64,000 nucleotides of DNA from Clostridium aestuarii (GTDB lineage: Bacteria; Bacillota; Clostridia; Clostridiales; Clostridiaceae), in assembly GCF_026735135.1 (NCBI RefSeq), contig NZ_JAPQER010000003.1, positions 1 to 64,000 of the forward strand, given 5' to 3'. The translations under genes and the position numbers were made by a program. Under the pieces are notes generated by a model. That model searched no databases, was not told the origin of the DNA, and saw only the letters and a program-made list of their open reading frames with translations. Positions 56,000-64,000 of the stretch are shown here, in pieces. Within the stretch, counting starts at the first letter, position 1, and each line of letters begins with the position of its first letter.

Positions 56000-58075
56000 A
56001 TGGATGAATTTGTTATTGGTTGCAACTTAGAATCTCCGCAAGAAAAAAATGCAAAAATAAAAATTAATGTACTAGATAAACCACATAAAAGCTTGTTGTT
56101 TAAGTTTATGACAGGTATAGATGGAGCTTGGAAAACACTTAAGGATTTTAGTGAAGAAGATAGTGCGTTTTGGGAGCCGGAAAAAGATGGAAAGTATCTT
56201 TTAATGGTACAAGCTAAAAAAGAAGATAGTGTTAAACCTTTTGATTATTTAGCTAAAAGAGAATATATAATAGGAAGCACTGAAGAAAATGAAGATGAGC
56301 TAATTACAAAAATATATTTGAACAAGGAAAAGTTATATCTTGGTGAAAAAGTAGAGTTAACTGTACAGCCAAAAAAAAGTTCGATTTTATACAGGTATAT
56401 GATAAAAAAAGATGAAAAGTGGATACTTGCCAAGGATTATTGTAGAGATAACACTTTTATATGGAGTGCTAATGTAATTGGTTTACAAGAAATTTTAGTC
56501 CAATGCAAATCAGTAGATTCCAATGAAATTTTTCAAGATGCAAAAAAGATAGAGTTTGAAATTGTTGAAGCAGGAAAACTTGAAATAAAAGATTTTAGGT
56601 GTTTGAATTCAGAATTATTAACAGATGAGGAATTAGTTTTTGAAGTGGATAGTGATTATGATGATAATAGAGTAGTTTTATACAAATTTATAAAAATTAA
56701 TTCTAGTGGACAAGTTCAGTGTATACAAGATTATTCCACGAAGAAAATGGTTAGCTATATAGAGAAAAAAAGCGATAAATATAGATTGTTATGTTTAGCA
56801 AAGGATATGTATTCACCTGAAGTCTACGATGATAGAGCAATTATATATTATGAAGTAAAGCCGTATACGCAAATTGAAATTCAGAGTTTTACAAGTGATT
56901 TAAGCTCTCCACAAATTATGGGGAAGGGAATTATGCTAAAAGCTATTGTAAGCGGCGGAAAAGAGCTTAGATATAGGTTTATTATTCAAGGAAATAAAAA
57001 TGAAGATTCTGGATATATAAAATCTAATGAGTTTATGTGGATACCAAAAGAATCAGGAGAATATAAATTAAGTTTGTTGGTAAGGGATGTTTCAAGCAGC
57101 GATAAGTATGAAGTGAAAAGTTCTATAGAATATGTTATTGATAATATACCACGAGAACCAGTAAAAATAGATGATGTAGTTTTAGATAATAAAAAAACTG
57201 TTTTAATAAATGAAAGTATTAATATTAAAGTTATAGCAGAAGGTGGAACTAAGCTTTTATATAGTTTTATAGTAAGAAAAGATAATATTGAAATGGAAAA
57301 AATCAATTATGGAGAGATGAATTGGGCAAATTTTACTCCTGAAGAAGGTGGAAGATTTGAAGTTGAAATTAGAGTTAAAGATAGATATTCAGATAAAAAA
57401 TTTGATGCACATGCAATGATACACATTGATGCTTATGATTATATACCTGCAAAGATTGATTATATTTTGATGGATCCTAAAGAATATTATTTATTGGGGG
57501 AGCAAGTGGTTTTTAATGTTATTACACAGGATACCTGTGATACTTTACTTAAATATAAATTAGAAATAAATGGTCATAAAGTAGAAGAAACAGATTATGT
57601 TAGGAATAAGAGATATATTCTCAAGCCAAAATGTAGTGGAAGATATGTAGTAAAAGTATGTGCTAAGAATACAGAAAGTAGAAAAGAATTTGACAGCATA
57701 AAGGAAGCAACAATTGTAGTTAGAGAAGCACCTCCTATAACAAATACTAAATTAAAGTGTGATAGATTGGAATTCGTTTGCAATGACCCTGTCACTGCTA
57801 CAGCTGAGAGTACTGGAGGCAAAGATGTTATTTATGAATTTTATTTAATGGAAAAAGGTGAGTGGATATTAACACAGAAATACAGCAAAAAGAATTATTA
57901 TACTTTCATACCGTTTGTTAAAGGTATGTATAAAATTCTTGTTTTAGCTAAAAGTAGTTATAAGAAATGTTCATATGAGGATTATTCAACAATAGAAATA
58001 AGGGCTGATGAGGAAATTATAAATGAAAATATTTTACAAAATATTAATCCTTTAATGGAGATAAAATTAAAATAA
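56000..58075 (+). CDS. Seven-repeat triple-tyrosine (Y_Y_Y) motif protein
   Basis: A 691-residue protein made almost wholly of seven repeats of about 90-95 residues. Each has the pattern LLFKFM...AWKTLKDFS...FWEPEKDGKYLLMVQAK, with later copies such as ILYRYMIKKDEKWILAKDY and VIYEFYLMEKGEWILTQKY. These are triple-tyrosine (Y_Y_Y) beta-sandwich repeats, usually found as propeller-linked sensor modules. Here they stand alone, without signal peptide, membrane segment or enzyme domain. ATG 56000 best fits the GGGG site, but 55991 is possible. The pullulanase divergent from it hints at a carbohydrate-related role, without proof. Confidence 0.78.
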   Translation: MDEFVIGCNLESPQEKNAKIKINVLDKPHKSLLFKFMTGIDGAWKTLKDFSEEDSAFWEPEKDGKYLLMVQAKKEDSVKPFDYLAKREYIIGSTEENEDELITKIYLNKEKLYLGEKVELTVQPKKSSILYRYMIKKDEKWILAKDYCRDNTFIWSANVIGLQEILVQCKSVDSNEIFQDAKKIEFEIVEAGKLEIKDFRCLNSELLTDEELVFEVDSDYDDNRVVLYKFIKINSSGQVQCIQDYSTKKMVSYIEKKSDKYRLLCLAKDMYSPEVYDDRAIIYYEVKPYTQIEIQSFTSDLSSPQIMGKGIMLKAIVSGGKELRYRFIIQGNKNEDSGYIKSNEFMWIPKESGEYKLSLLVRDVSSSDKYEVKSSIEYVIDNIPREPVKIDDVVLDNKKTVLINESINIKVIAEGGTKLLYSFIVRKDNIEMEKINYGEMNWANFTPEEGGRFEVEIRVKDRYSDKKFDAHAMIHIDAYDYIPAKIDYILMDPKEYYLLGEQVVFNVITQDTCDTLLKYKLEINGHKVEETDYVRNKRYILKPKCSGRYVVKVCAKNTESRKEFDSIKEATIVVREAPPITNTKLKCDRLEFVCNDPVTATAESTGGKDVIYEFYLMEKGEWILTQKYSKKNYYTFIPFVKGMYKILVLAKSSYKKCSYEDYSTIEIRADEEIINENILQNINPLMEIKLK

Positions 58076-58185
58076 AGAAGTAATATTAAATAATATTAGT
58101 AAATTTTAATATTTATTATGAAAGTATAGAATAACTTTGGTAAAATAGTTTAGTATATAAATACTAAACAGGGAGTGAAAATTAC

Positions 58186-58902
58186 ATGGAAAGATTGGAT
58201 AAAGTTTTATCAAACTTGGGATATGGTTCGAGAAAAGAAATAAAAACACTTGTTAAAAAAGGAGAAGTAGAAGTTGATGGAGAAGTAGTCAAAGATAGTA
58301 GTATGAAGATAGAACCAAATGAAAATACTATAAAAGTACATGGAGAAGCTATTAATTACAGAGAATATATTTATTTAATAATGAATAAGCCAGATGGAGT
58401 AGTCTCAGCAACTTATGATAAATATGATGAAACTGTAATTGATTTGTTAGAATATGAAGATACAGTTTTAGATCCATTTCCAGTTGGAAGATTAGATAAA
58501 GATACAGAAGGACTACTTTTAATAACAAATGATGGAAAATTAAATCATAGACTTACATCGCCTAAACATCATGTAGACAAGGTGTATTATGCAGAGATAA
58601 ATAAAGTTGTAGATGAAGATGACATAAAAGCTTTTAAAGAGGGAATAACTATAGATGATGGATATAAATGTATGCCAGCTAAACTAGAAATTATAAGTGC
58701 TGATGAAAATGGTTCAGAGATAAATCTTACAATACAGGAAGGCAAATTTCATCAAGTTAAAAGGATGTTTGAAGCTAGAGGAAAAGAAGTTGTTTACTTA
58801 AGAAGAATAAAAATGGGAAAACTAGATTTAGATGAAAGTTTAAGTGAGGGAGAATATAGAGAGTTAACAGAAGAGGAAATTTTGATGTTTAAGCAAATTT
58901 AA
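58186..58902 (+). CDS. 16S rRNA pseudouridine synthase, RsuA family
   Basis: A 238-residue enzyme. An N-terminal S4 RNA-binding domain (MERLDKVLSNLGYGSRKEIK) precedes the pseudouridine synthase domain, with the catalytic aspartate in FPVGRLDKDTEGLLLIT and the later EGKFHQVKRMFEARGKEV. RsuA modifies U516 of 16S rRNA; the close relatives RluB/E/F act on 23S rRNA. The GRLDKDTEGLLLIT form favours RsuA. GGGAG precedes the ATG. It is a single gene. Confidence 0.88.
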   Translation: MERLDKVLSNLGYGSRKEIKTLVKKGEVEVDGEVVKDSSMKIEPNENTIKVHGEAINYREYIYLIMNKPDGVVSATYDKYDETVIDLLEYEDTVLDPFPVGRLDKDTEGLLLITNDGKLNHRLTSPKHHVDKVYYAEINKVVDEDDIKAFKEGITIDDGYKCMPAKLEIISADENGSEINLTIQEGKFHQVKRMFEARGKEVVYLRRIKMGKLDLDESLSEGEYRELTEEEILMFKQI

Positions 58903-58998
58903 TAATATAAATATGTCATTAAGAATAAAAATATGAATTATTTATGAAGGATATAGATTAATATAATATTTTGTTTACAATTAATTATGCAAAGTCTA

Positions 58999-59027
58999 TT
59001 GCAATTTATCAAGATATCTAATATAAT
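58999..59027 (+). promoter_or_regulatory. Sigma-A promoter of a probable small RNA
   Basis: TTGCAA (58999-59004), exactly 17 bases, TATAAT (59022-59027). It lies between two convergent genes, so it serves neither of them. Confidence 0.6.
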
Positions 59028-59033
59028 TACTTT

Positions 59034-59158
59034 TGTAAGGGAAATAAAAAGAATGAATAGCCCCCTTTTTATTATTAGGCACTCCAGCCCCAGGACGTGC
59101 CTGCCCTATATAATACTAAAACCACTATCAACGGGATAGTGGTTTTAGTATTTTTTAT
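59034..59158 (+). ncRNA. Orphan small RNA or short-peptide gene
   Basis: A self-contained unit of about 125 bases with the promoter above and a strong terminator (18-bp stem 59112-59129 with 59135-59152, then TTTTTT). Inside is a GC-rich hairpin, AGGCACTCC (59077-59085) with GGACGTGCCT (59093-59102), unusual in this AT-rich genome. A 28-codon frame (ATG 59053, stop 59137) also exists behind AAGGGA, reading MNSPLFIIRHSSPRTCLPY and so on. I cannot tell RNA from peptide and do not recognise a known family. Confidence 0.5.
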
Positions 59159-59162
59159 TATA

Positions 59163-59810
59163 TTATTCAAATGCAAATTTGTTTTCAAGTATTTTAAATG
59201 ATGTTGTAAATACTGTTGTCATTAGTAGATAAAGAAGAGCAGCTAAGAAAAATATTTCAAGTGGTTTAAAGGTAGTGCTATACATTTGTTGAGCTTTTCT
59301 CATTAAATCTCCCATAGATATAACAGAAACTAAAGAAGTATCTTTAAGTAGTGCTATAAATTCATTTGACATTGGAGGAATCATTCGTTTAATACTTTGA
59401 GGAATGATTATTAAAAACATTGTTTGCCAATAATTTAATCCTAAAGCTTTAGATGCTTCCCACTGCCCAGTGTCGATAGATTGAATAGATGCTCTTATTA
59501 TTTCTGTAATATATGCAGAAATATTTAGAGTCAATCCAATTACTGCAGCAGTAAAAGGATTAAACTTTAGGCCTACTTGAGGAAGTCCGTAGTAAATTAC
59601 AAATAGTTGCATTAAAAGGGGAGTTCCTCTAAAAAACCATGTGTAAAAATTCCCAAATGAATTTAAAGTTTTATTGTTGCTAATCTTGCAAAATGTTATT
59701 CCTAATGCAAGTAAAGTTCCAGAAATTATAGAAATAACAGTTAATTCTATTGTTGTAATACTTCCTTTCATAAGAATAGGAAAAGCTATCTTTAAAATCC
59801 TAGTGTCCAT
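59163..59810 (-). CDS. Amino-acid ABC transporter permease (HisM/GlnP family)
   Basis: A 215-residue inner-membrane permease with about five membrane segments. The polar amino-acid family signature opens it (MKGSITTIELTVISIISG). The segment FFRGTPLLMQLFVIYYGLP and the ATPase-contact loop EASKALGLNYWQTMFLIIIPQ follow. It starts 28 bases after the binding-protein gene and forms a two-gene unit with it. The ATPase subunit is not encoded here and must come from elsewhere. The substrate is probably a polar amino acid. Confidence 0.9.
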   Translation of the reverse strand: MDTRILKIAFPILMKGSITTIELTVISIISGTLLALGITFCKISNNKTLNSFGNFYTWFFRGTPLLMQLFVIYYGLPQVGLKFNPFTAAVIGLTLNISAYITEIIRASIQSIDTGQWEASKALGLNYWQTMFLIIIPQSIKRMIPPMSNEFIALLKDTSLVSVISMGDLMRKAQQMYSTTFKPLEIFFLAALLYLLMTTVFTTSFKILENKFAFE

Positions 59811-59838
59811 TTTATAGCACTCCTTTAATCGATTATTA

Positions 59839-60645
59839 TTAATCTATTTTAGTTATGTCCTCACCAAACCATTGTTTTGATATTTTACTCATTGTTCCAT
59901 CTTCTTGCATAGCCTTTAGAGTTTCATCGAATTTTTCTTTTAATTTGGTATCTTCTTTTCTAATACCTATTGCTATAGGTTCTTTTGATATTTCTTTTTC
60001 CACTACTCTATATTTATCATTGTGTTCTTTTATATAATATCGTGCAACTAATTCATCTACTGCAACAGCATCAAGTCGTCCAATTGCTAAATCTTGAAGT
60101 GCTTCGGTATTTTTATCATATTGAACAACTTTCTTGATAGTATTCTTTAGAGGTTTTATAGCTTCATCACTAGTACTTCCCAATTGAACACCAACTACTT
60201 TATCTTTTAAATTCTCAGGTGAATTGATTGATGTATTATCTTTTTTTACAACTATAACTTGTTTTTCTAATATATAAGGGTTAGAAAAAGCAATTTCTTT
60301 TTTTCTTTCTTCAGATACACTCATAGCAGAGATTATAATAGTGAATTTTTTAGATTTAAGTGATGGAATAACTCCACTCCATTCAGTTGGCATATATTCT
60401 ATTTCAACACCCATTCGTTTAGCCATTTCATTTGCCATATCAATGTCAAATCCTATAATTTCATCTTCTTCGGATCTAAATCCCATTGGTGGAAAACTGT
60501 CATCAAGACCTACAATTATTTTATTTGGTATTCCATTTTCATTAACAATATCTTTCTCAGACCCTTTATTATCACCACATCCTACAAGTGATAGTATTAA
60601 CATAAAACTTACTAATAAAGTTAATAATTTATTTATTTTTTTCAT
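59839..60645 (-). CDS. Amino-acid ABC transporter substrate-binding lipoprotein
   Basis: A 268-residue family 3 extracellular solute-binding protein. The lipoprotein signal ends with the lipobox LSLVGCGDN, so Cys23 is lipid-anchored. Family features are IIVGLDDSFPPMGFRSE, IGFDIDMANEMAKRMG, AFSNPYILEKQVIVVKK and VGVQLGSTSDEAI. It delivers a polar amino acid to the permease encoded next. GGGAGG precedes the ATG, and a near-consensus promoter lies upstream. Confidence 0.92.
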   Translation of the reverse strand: MKKINKLLTLLVSFMLILSLVGCGDNKGSEKDIVNENGIPNKIIVGLDDSFPPMGFRSEEDEIIGFDIDMANEMAKRMGVEIEYMPTEWSGVIPSLKSKKFTIIISAMSVSEERKKEIAFSNPYILEKQVIVVKKDNTSINSPENLKDKVVGVQLGSTSDEAIKPLKNTIKKVVQYDKNTEALQDLAIGRLDAVAVDELVARYYIKEHNDKYRVVEKEISKEPIAIGIRKEDTKLKEKFDETLKAMQEDGTMSKISKQWFGEDITKID

Positions 60646-60700
60646 GATTTATATCCTCCCATAAGTAAATTGTTTTTTTATTTTGTTAAGTGTTATTTAT

Positions 60701-60729
60701 ATTATACTTTATCAAGGTAAAGTTGTAAA
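60701..60729 (-). promoter_or_regulatory. Sigma-A promoter of the amino-acid ABC operon
   Basis: On the minus strand: TTTACA (60729-60724), 17 bases, TATAAT (60706-60701). Confidence 0.7.
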
Positions 60730-60741
60730 GTGGTAAAATCA

Positions 60742-60773
60742 TAAAAAAGGGTCAAATGTTTTATTTGACCCTT
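60742..60773 (-). terminator. Terminator of the deacetylase operon
   Basis: An 11-bp stem (60747-60757 with 60763-60773, AAGGGTCAAAT) overlapping the deacetylase stop codon, with a T-run on the minus strand. Confidence 0.75.
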
Positions 60774-61708
60774 AAAAATTGAGTAGTATATTCATTAGGA
60801 GAAAGAACTCTAAATTGAAACCCTTGTTTAAGTAATCCTTCAATGATTTCAGAAAGTGCTTCCACTGTTGTTGTTTTAATAGAAACATCATGCATTAAAA
60901 TTATTATTGCTGATTTTTTTTTCGAATTATTTAAAACAGAACTAACTATTTTATTTTTATTTTGAAGTTTAACCGATGCATCCGTAGAGTCTATATTCCA
61001 ATCAAAATAGGTATATCCATTATCAATTAAATAGGTAGTTATATCATTCATAACAGTGTTTCCACCATATTTATGGCTAACGGTATTGTTACTTCCACCA
61101 GGAAGGCGTACAATTTTAGGGTTAATTCCAACAGAAGATTTTAAATGCTCCTGTAATTTAGTAAAATCTTTTGTGAAATTTTCAACATTTTTATATATTT
61201 TACTGTAGTCATGGGTATAAGTATGATTGCCGATAGCATGACCTTTATTTGCGATAGTTTTATAAATATCAATTGAAGACTTAGATGAAGAACCAGTTAC
61301 AAAAAAAGTTGCTTTTACATTATAATGAGATAATATGTTTAGTATTTTTATAGTATTTTTAGAAGGACCATCATCAAAGGTTAAATATGCTATTTTTTCG
61401 CTTGGCATATTTGCTATATAAAATTTAGTAGAAGATTTATGTGGAAATATCTTATTCTTTAACTTAATATTTTCGTTTGATAATTTTAATTTTTGGTTTT
61501 CAGTACTTTGTAGTTTTTTTATTAGAGATTCTTTTGTTGAACTATTATTAGTTAATTTACTATTAAGGTTAGTTAATAAAATTTTTTTGTCATTTATTTT
61601 TTTTTCAAGGGTAGTAGCATAAATGTATTGATTAGATATTATAAAAATGAAGAATGTTTGAGCAATTATTAAAAAAGTTAATATGACGTTAGAAAATAGT
61701 TTTTTCAT
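60761..61708 (-). CDS. Membrane-anchored polysaccharide deacetylase (NodB/CE4 family)
   Basis: A 315-residue protein. An N-terminal membrane segment (about 8-30) and a short coiled coil (about 32-85) are followed by a CE4 deacetylase domain. All five CE4 motifs are visible: TFDDGPSKN (metal Asp), HAIGNHTYTHD (two metal His), RLPGGSNN, YFDWNIDSTDAS and ILMHD. It should remove N-acetyl groups from peptidoglycan or another glycan outside the membrane. It follows a small coiled-coil membrane protein gene by 22 bases and is probably co-transcribed with it. Confidence 0.9.
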   Translation of the reverse strand: MKKLFSNVILTFLIIAQTFFIFIISNQYIYATTLEKKINDKKILLTNLNSKLTNNSSTKESLIKKLQSTENQKLKLSNENIKLKNKIFPHKSSTKFYIANMPSEKIAYLTFDDGPSKNTIKILNILSHYNVKATFFVTGSSSKSSIDIYKTIANKGHAIGNHTYTHDYSKIYKNVENFTKDFTKLQEHLKSSVGINPKIVRLPGGSNNTVSHKYGGNTVMNDITTYLIDNGYTYFDWNIDSTDASVKLQNKNKIVSSVLNNSKKKSAIIILMHDVSIKTTTVEALSEIIEGLLKQGFQFRVLSPNEYTTQFLRVK

Positions 61709-61730
61709 GATAATTTTACCTTCTTTAGTG

Positions 61731-62003
61731 TTATATATTTAGTTGGCTTTTATAATGTTTATTTTTTTCTTTCAGAGTTGTAGTTTGATTTTCTAATAAT
61801 TTCAATTTTGTTTGTAGAGAAGTAATATCTTTTTCAATAGAAGTTATTTTTTTGCTTTTTTTAGAAATTTCATTTTCAATTTCAAAAGAAATTTTATCTA
61901 ATTCAGCTATATATTTTTGTTTTGAAATAAAAATCTTATATGAAAAAGATAAAGAAAATACTAATATTCCAATAAGTGATAATGTTTTATTTTTTAAGTT
62001 CAT
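61731..62003 (-). CDS. Small membrane-anchored coiled-coil protein
   Basis: A 90-residue protein: one membrane segment (about 6-25, TLSLIGILVFSLSFSYKIF) then a coiled coil to the C-terminus (ISFEIENEISKKSKKITSIE onward). The layout matches the N-terminal part of the deacetylase next to it. GGAGG lies seven bases before ATG 62003; the preceding ATG (62006) is too close. It may pair with the deacetylase through the coiled coils. No named family was recognised; the FtsL/DivIC shape is only a general likeness. Confidence 0.6.
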   Translation of the reverse strand: MNLKNKTLSLIGILVFSLSFSYKIFISKQKYIAELDKISFEIENEISKKSKKITSIEKDITSLQTKLKLLENQTTTLKEKNKHYKSQLNI

Positions 62004-62226
62004 CATAATACCTCCATATAATCTTAGTTTGTCTTTTTTTTATAGATATATTATTAAAAGGATAGATAAAACAATAAAAATATATTACTATTATGTAAAA
62101 AAATGAAATGTGAAATGTGATAAGTTATAAATGGTTAAACTTTATATTGGATTTTATGCATTTAAAGTATTAAAATAAAAAGATGTGTAAATTATTATAG
62201 AAGAATATGATTTAAAATGATAAAAT

Positions 62227-62257
62227 TTAATATGTAGAAAACTTAATATGTAGAAAA
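62227..62257. repeat. 15-bp direct repeat before the YerC-like gene
   Basis: TTAATATGTAGAAAA occurs twice (62227-62241 and 62243-62257), one base apart, just before the ribosome site. It may be an operator. The rest of 62007-62226 shows no gene. Confidence 0.6.
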
Positions 62258-62281
62258 TCATAAAGATCAGGGAGTGATTTT

Positions 62282-62581
62282 GTGTCAGAATATAAATCTA
62301 AATTAGAAAGTAGAGAAATGGATTATTTTTGTGAAGCTGCGTTATCCCTAAAGACAAAGGAAGAGTGTTATAGATTTTTTGAGGATATATTTACAATAAG
62401 TGAGTTAAAAGCAGTAGATCAAAGATTGCAAGTAGCAAAAATGTTAAAGGAAAAGAAAACTTATTCAGAGATAGCAACAGCTACAGGTGCAAGTACTGCA
62501 ACTATAAGCAGAGTAAATAGATGCCTGAATTATGGAAGTGATGGATATAACATTGTATTAGAAAGAATAAGCTGGGAATAA
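62282..62581 (+). CDS. YerC/YecD family TrpR-like regulator
   Basis: A 99-residue helical DNA-binding protein of the TrpR superfamily. The helix-turn-helix is KTYSEIATATGASTATISRV, preceded by FTISELKAVDQRLQVAKML, the family's most conserved stretch. In Firmicutes this gene (yerC) is commonly next to pcrA, as here. The regulated genes are unknown. It starts with GTG 62282 behind GGGAGTG. The helicase gene starts 29 bases downstream and is likely co-transcribed. Confidence 0.92.
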   Translation: MSEYKSKLESREMDYFCEAALSLKTKEECYRFFEDIFTISELKAVDQRLQVAKMLKEKKTYSEIATATGASTATISRVNRCLNYGSDGYNIVLERISWE

Positions 62582-62610
62582 TACATAAGAAAATGTAAAG
62601 GAGTGATAAA

Positions 62611-64000
62611 GTGGATTTGAAATCATTGTTAAATAAGGAACAATATGAAGCTGCAATAACTATTGATGGACCTTTACTTGTTTTAGCTGGTGCAGGATCA
62701 GGTAAGACAAGGGTTTTAACATATAGAATAGCGCATATGATAGAGGACTTAAATATTCCTTATTATAATATATTAGCTATAACCTTCACTAATAAAGCTT
62801 CTGGAGAAATGAAGGAAAGAATTAAACGATTAGTTGATATTAATATAGATAGTATGTGGGTGTCTACTTTTCATTCATCTTGTGTTAGAATTTTAAGACG
62901 AGAAATAGATAAATTAGGATATAATAAGAATTTTGCAATATATGATAGTTCTGATCAAAAAATTTTAGTTAAACAATGTATGAAAGAACTAAATATAGAT
63001 GATAAAGATATAGATGAGAGAGAAATAATTTCAAAAATAGGAAAACAAAAAGATAAATTGGTTACAGCAGATGAATATAAAAAACAGAATGAAAAAGACT
63101 TTAGAAAGAATAAAATAGCAGATGCTTATCTTTTATATCAAAAAAAATTAAAAAATAGTAATGCACTTGATTTTGATGATTTAATATTTAAAACTGTAGA
63201 GCTATTCAAGAAAAATCCAGATGTATTGGAGTTTTACCAAAATAAATTTAAGTACATAATGGTAGATGAGTATCAGGATACAAATAAAGCTCAATATGAA
63301 TTAGTGAAGCTTTTAGCAGATGCATATAAAAATATTTTTGTAGTTGGTGATGATGATCAATGCATTTATCAATGGAGAGGTGCAGATATACGAAATATTT
63401 TAGAATTTGAGAAGGATTACCCACAAACTAAAACAATTAAATTAGAACAAAATTATAGATCAAAAGCAAATATACTAAATGCAGCAAATGTAGTTATAAA
63501 AAACAATGCACAAAGAAAGAATAAGATACTTAGAACAGAAAATCCATGTGGAGAAAAAATAAAAATTTATAGAGCTTTTTCTGATATGGATGAAGGTCAA
63601 TTTATTGCAAATGAAATAAAAAGGATTATGCAAGAAGAAAACAGAAGCTATAAGGATTTTGCTATTCTATATAGAACTAATGCACAATCTAGAATATTTG
63701 AAGATATTTTAATGAAAAGAAGCATTCCTTATAGAATAATAGGTGGACAAAAGTTTTATGATAGAAAAGAAATAAAGGATATAACAGCATATTTGAAATT
63801 CATAAATAACTTACAAGATGATGTTAGCTTAAAAAGAATAATAAATGTTCCTAAAAGATCTATAGGAGATGCTACAGTATCCAAGATACAAGAATTTGCA
63901 AATTACATGGATGAATGCATGTATAGTGTGCTTTTAGAAGTAGAAAATATACCTGGTCTTTCAAAAAGAAGTATTAATTCTATTAATAAATTTACAAGTC
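62611..64000 (+). CDS. pcrA: ATP-dependent DNA helicase PcrA/UvrD (partial, 3' end missing)
   Basis: The first 463 codons of a superfamily 1A helicase (normally about 740-760). Start is GTG 62611 with AAGGAGTG upstream. Motifs in order: Walker A VLAGAGSGKTRVLTYRIA, motif Ia AITFTNKASGEMKER, Walker B VDEYQDTNKAQYE, VGDDDQCIYQWRGAD, and LEQNYRSK. It unwinds DNA in repair and rolling-circle replication. The frame runs off the window's right edge. Its position behind yerC is the usual Firmicute order and supports pcrA. Confidence 0.94.
   Translation, partial: MDLKSLLNKEQYEAAITIDGPLLVLAGAGSGKTRVLTYRIAHMIEDLNIPYYNILAITFTNKASGEMKERIKRLVDINIDSMWVSTFHSSCVRILRREIDKLGYNKNFAIYDSSDQKILVKQCMKELNIDDKDIDEREIISKIGKQKDKLVTADEYKKQNEKDFRKNKIADAYLLYQKKLKNSNALDFDDLIFKTVELFKKNPDVLEFYQNKFKYIMVDEYQDTNKAQYELVKLLADAYKNIFVVGDDDQCIYQWRGADIRNILEFEKDYPQTKTIKLEQNYRSKANILNAANVVIKNNAQRKNKILRTENPCGEKIKIYRAFSDMDEGQFIANEIKRIMQEENRSYKDFAILYRTNAQSRIFEDILMKRSIPYRIIGGQKFYDRKEIKDITAYLKFINNLQDDVSLKRIINVPKRSIGDATVSKIQEFANYMDECMYSVLLEVENIPGLSKRSINSINKFTS

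Overview
The window is a 64 kb piece of chromosome from a low-GC, anaerobic, spore-former-type Firmicute, almost certainly a Clostridium in the broad sense. The base composition is very AT-rich. Ribosome binding sites are strong GGAGG types. There is ferredoxin- and flavin-based anaerobic energy metabolism (EtfA, NfnAB, a group B [FeFe]-hydrogenase-like protein, CoA transferase), plus a CIRCE-controlled groESL, a guanine riboswitch before guaB and a cyclic-di-GMP riboswitch. No rRNA, tRNA, CRISPR array or intact transposase was seen. The window is cut inside etfA at the left and inside a UvrD/PcrA helicase gene at the right.

Layout. 1-5.9 kb: end of etfA, then a PAS/sigma-54 activator, a sigma-54 (-24/-12) promoter, a CoA transferase and a GntP-type permease. 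The last two are separated by an odd A/C/T-rich repeat array. 6.1-13.3 kb: NfnA-NfnB, a Nudix hydrolase, an OGG-type DNA glycosylase, the hydrogenase-like protein and two membrane proteins. 13.5-21.2 kb: housekeeping (groES-groEL, a TtcA-like ATPase, guaB, guaA, a GalT-like enzyme). 21.3-25 kb: two secreted proteins sharing an N-terminal domain.

25-44.2 kb is a surface polysaccharide locus. A CpsC/CpsD/CpsB tyrosine-kinase regulatory set ends in a terminator. A c-di-GMP-I riboswitch then leads an operon with an initiating sugar transferase, the CapE-CapF-CapG route to UDP-N-acetyl-L-fucosamine, two glycosyltransferases, a Wzy-like polymerase, a Wzx flippase and LicD. The operon ends in an unusual trio: a cytidylyltransferase/PLP-enzyme fusion, an ornithine-cyclodeaminase/SbnB-like dehydrogenase and a DUF1015 (putative serine kinase-like) protein. 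I propose that LicD plus this trio makes and attaches a serine-derived phospho-amino group, most simply phosphoethanolamine via CDP-ethanolamine. The cassette is bracketed by scars: a 33-codon wecB fragment on the left and a GC-richer relic on the right. galE follows.

44.2-64 kb: a 37-residue membrane peptide gene, VanZ-like protein, galU, a membrane-anchored coiled-coil protein, an alpha/beta hydrolase, pgi, a large secreted YcdB/SLH-type protein, a YaiI-type protein, a PAP2-type membrane protein, pullulanase, a seven-repeat Y_Y_Y-type protein, an RsuA-type pseudouridine synthase, a probable orphan small RNA, an amino-acid ABC importer lacking its ATPase gene, a polysaccharide deacetylase with a small coiled-coil partner, a YerC/TrpR-like regulator and pcrA. 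Several small dispersed intergenic repeats recur through the window.
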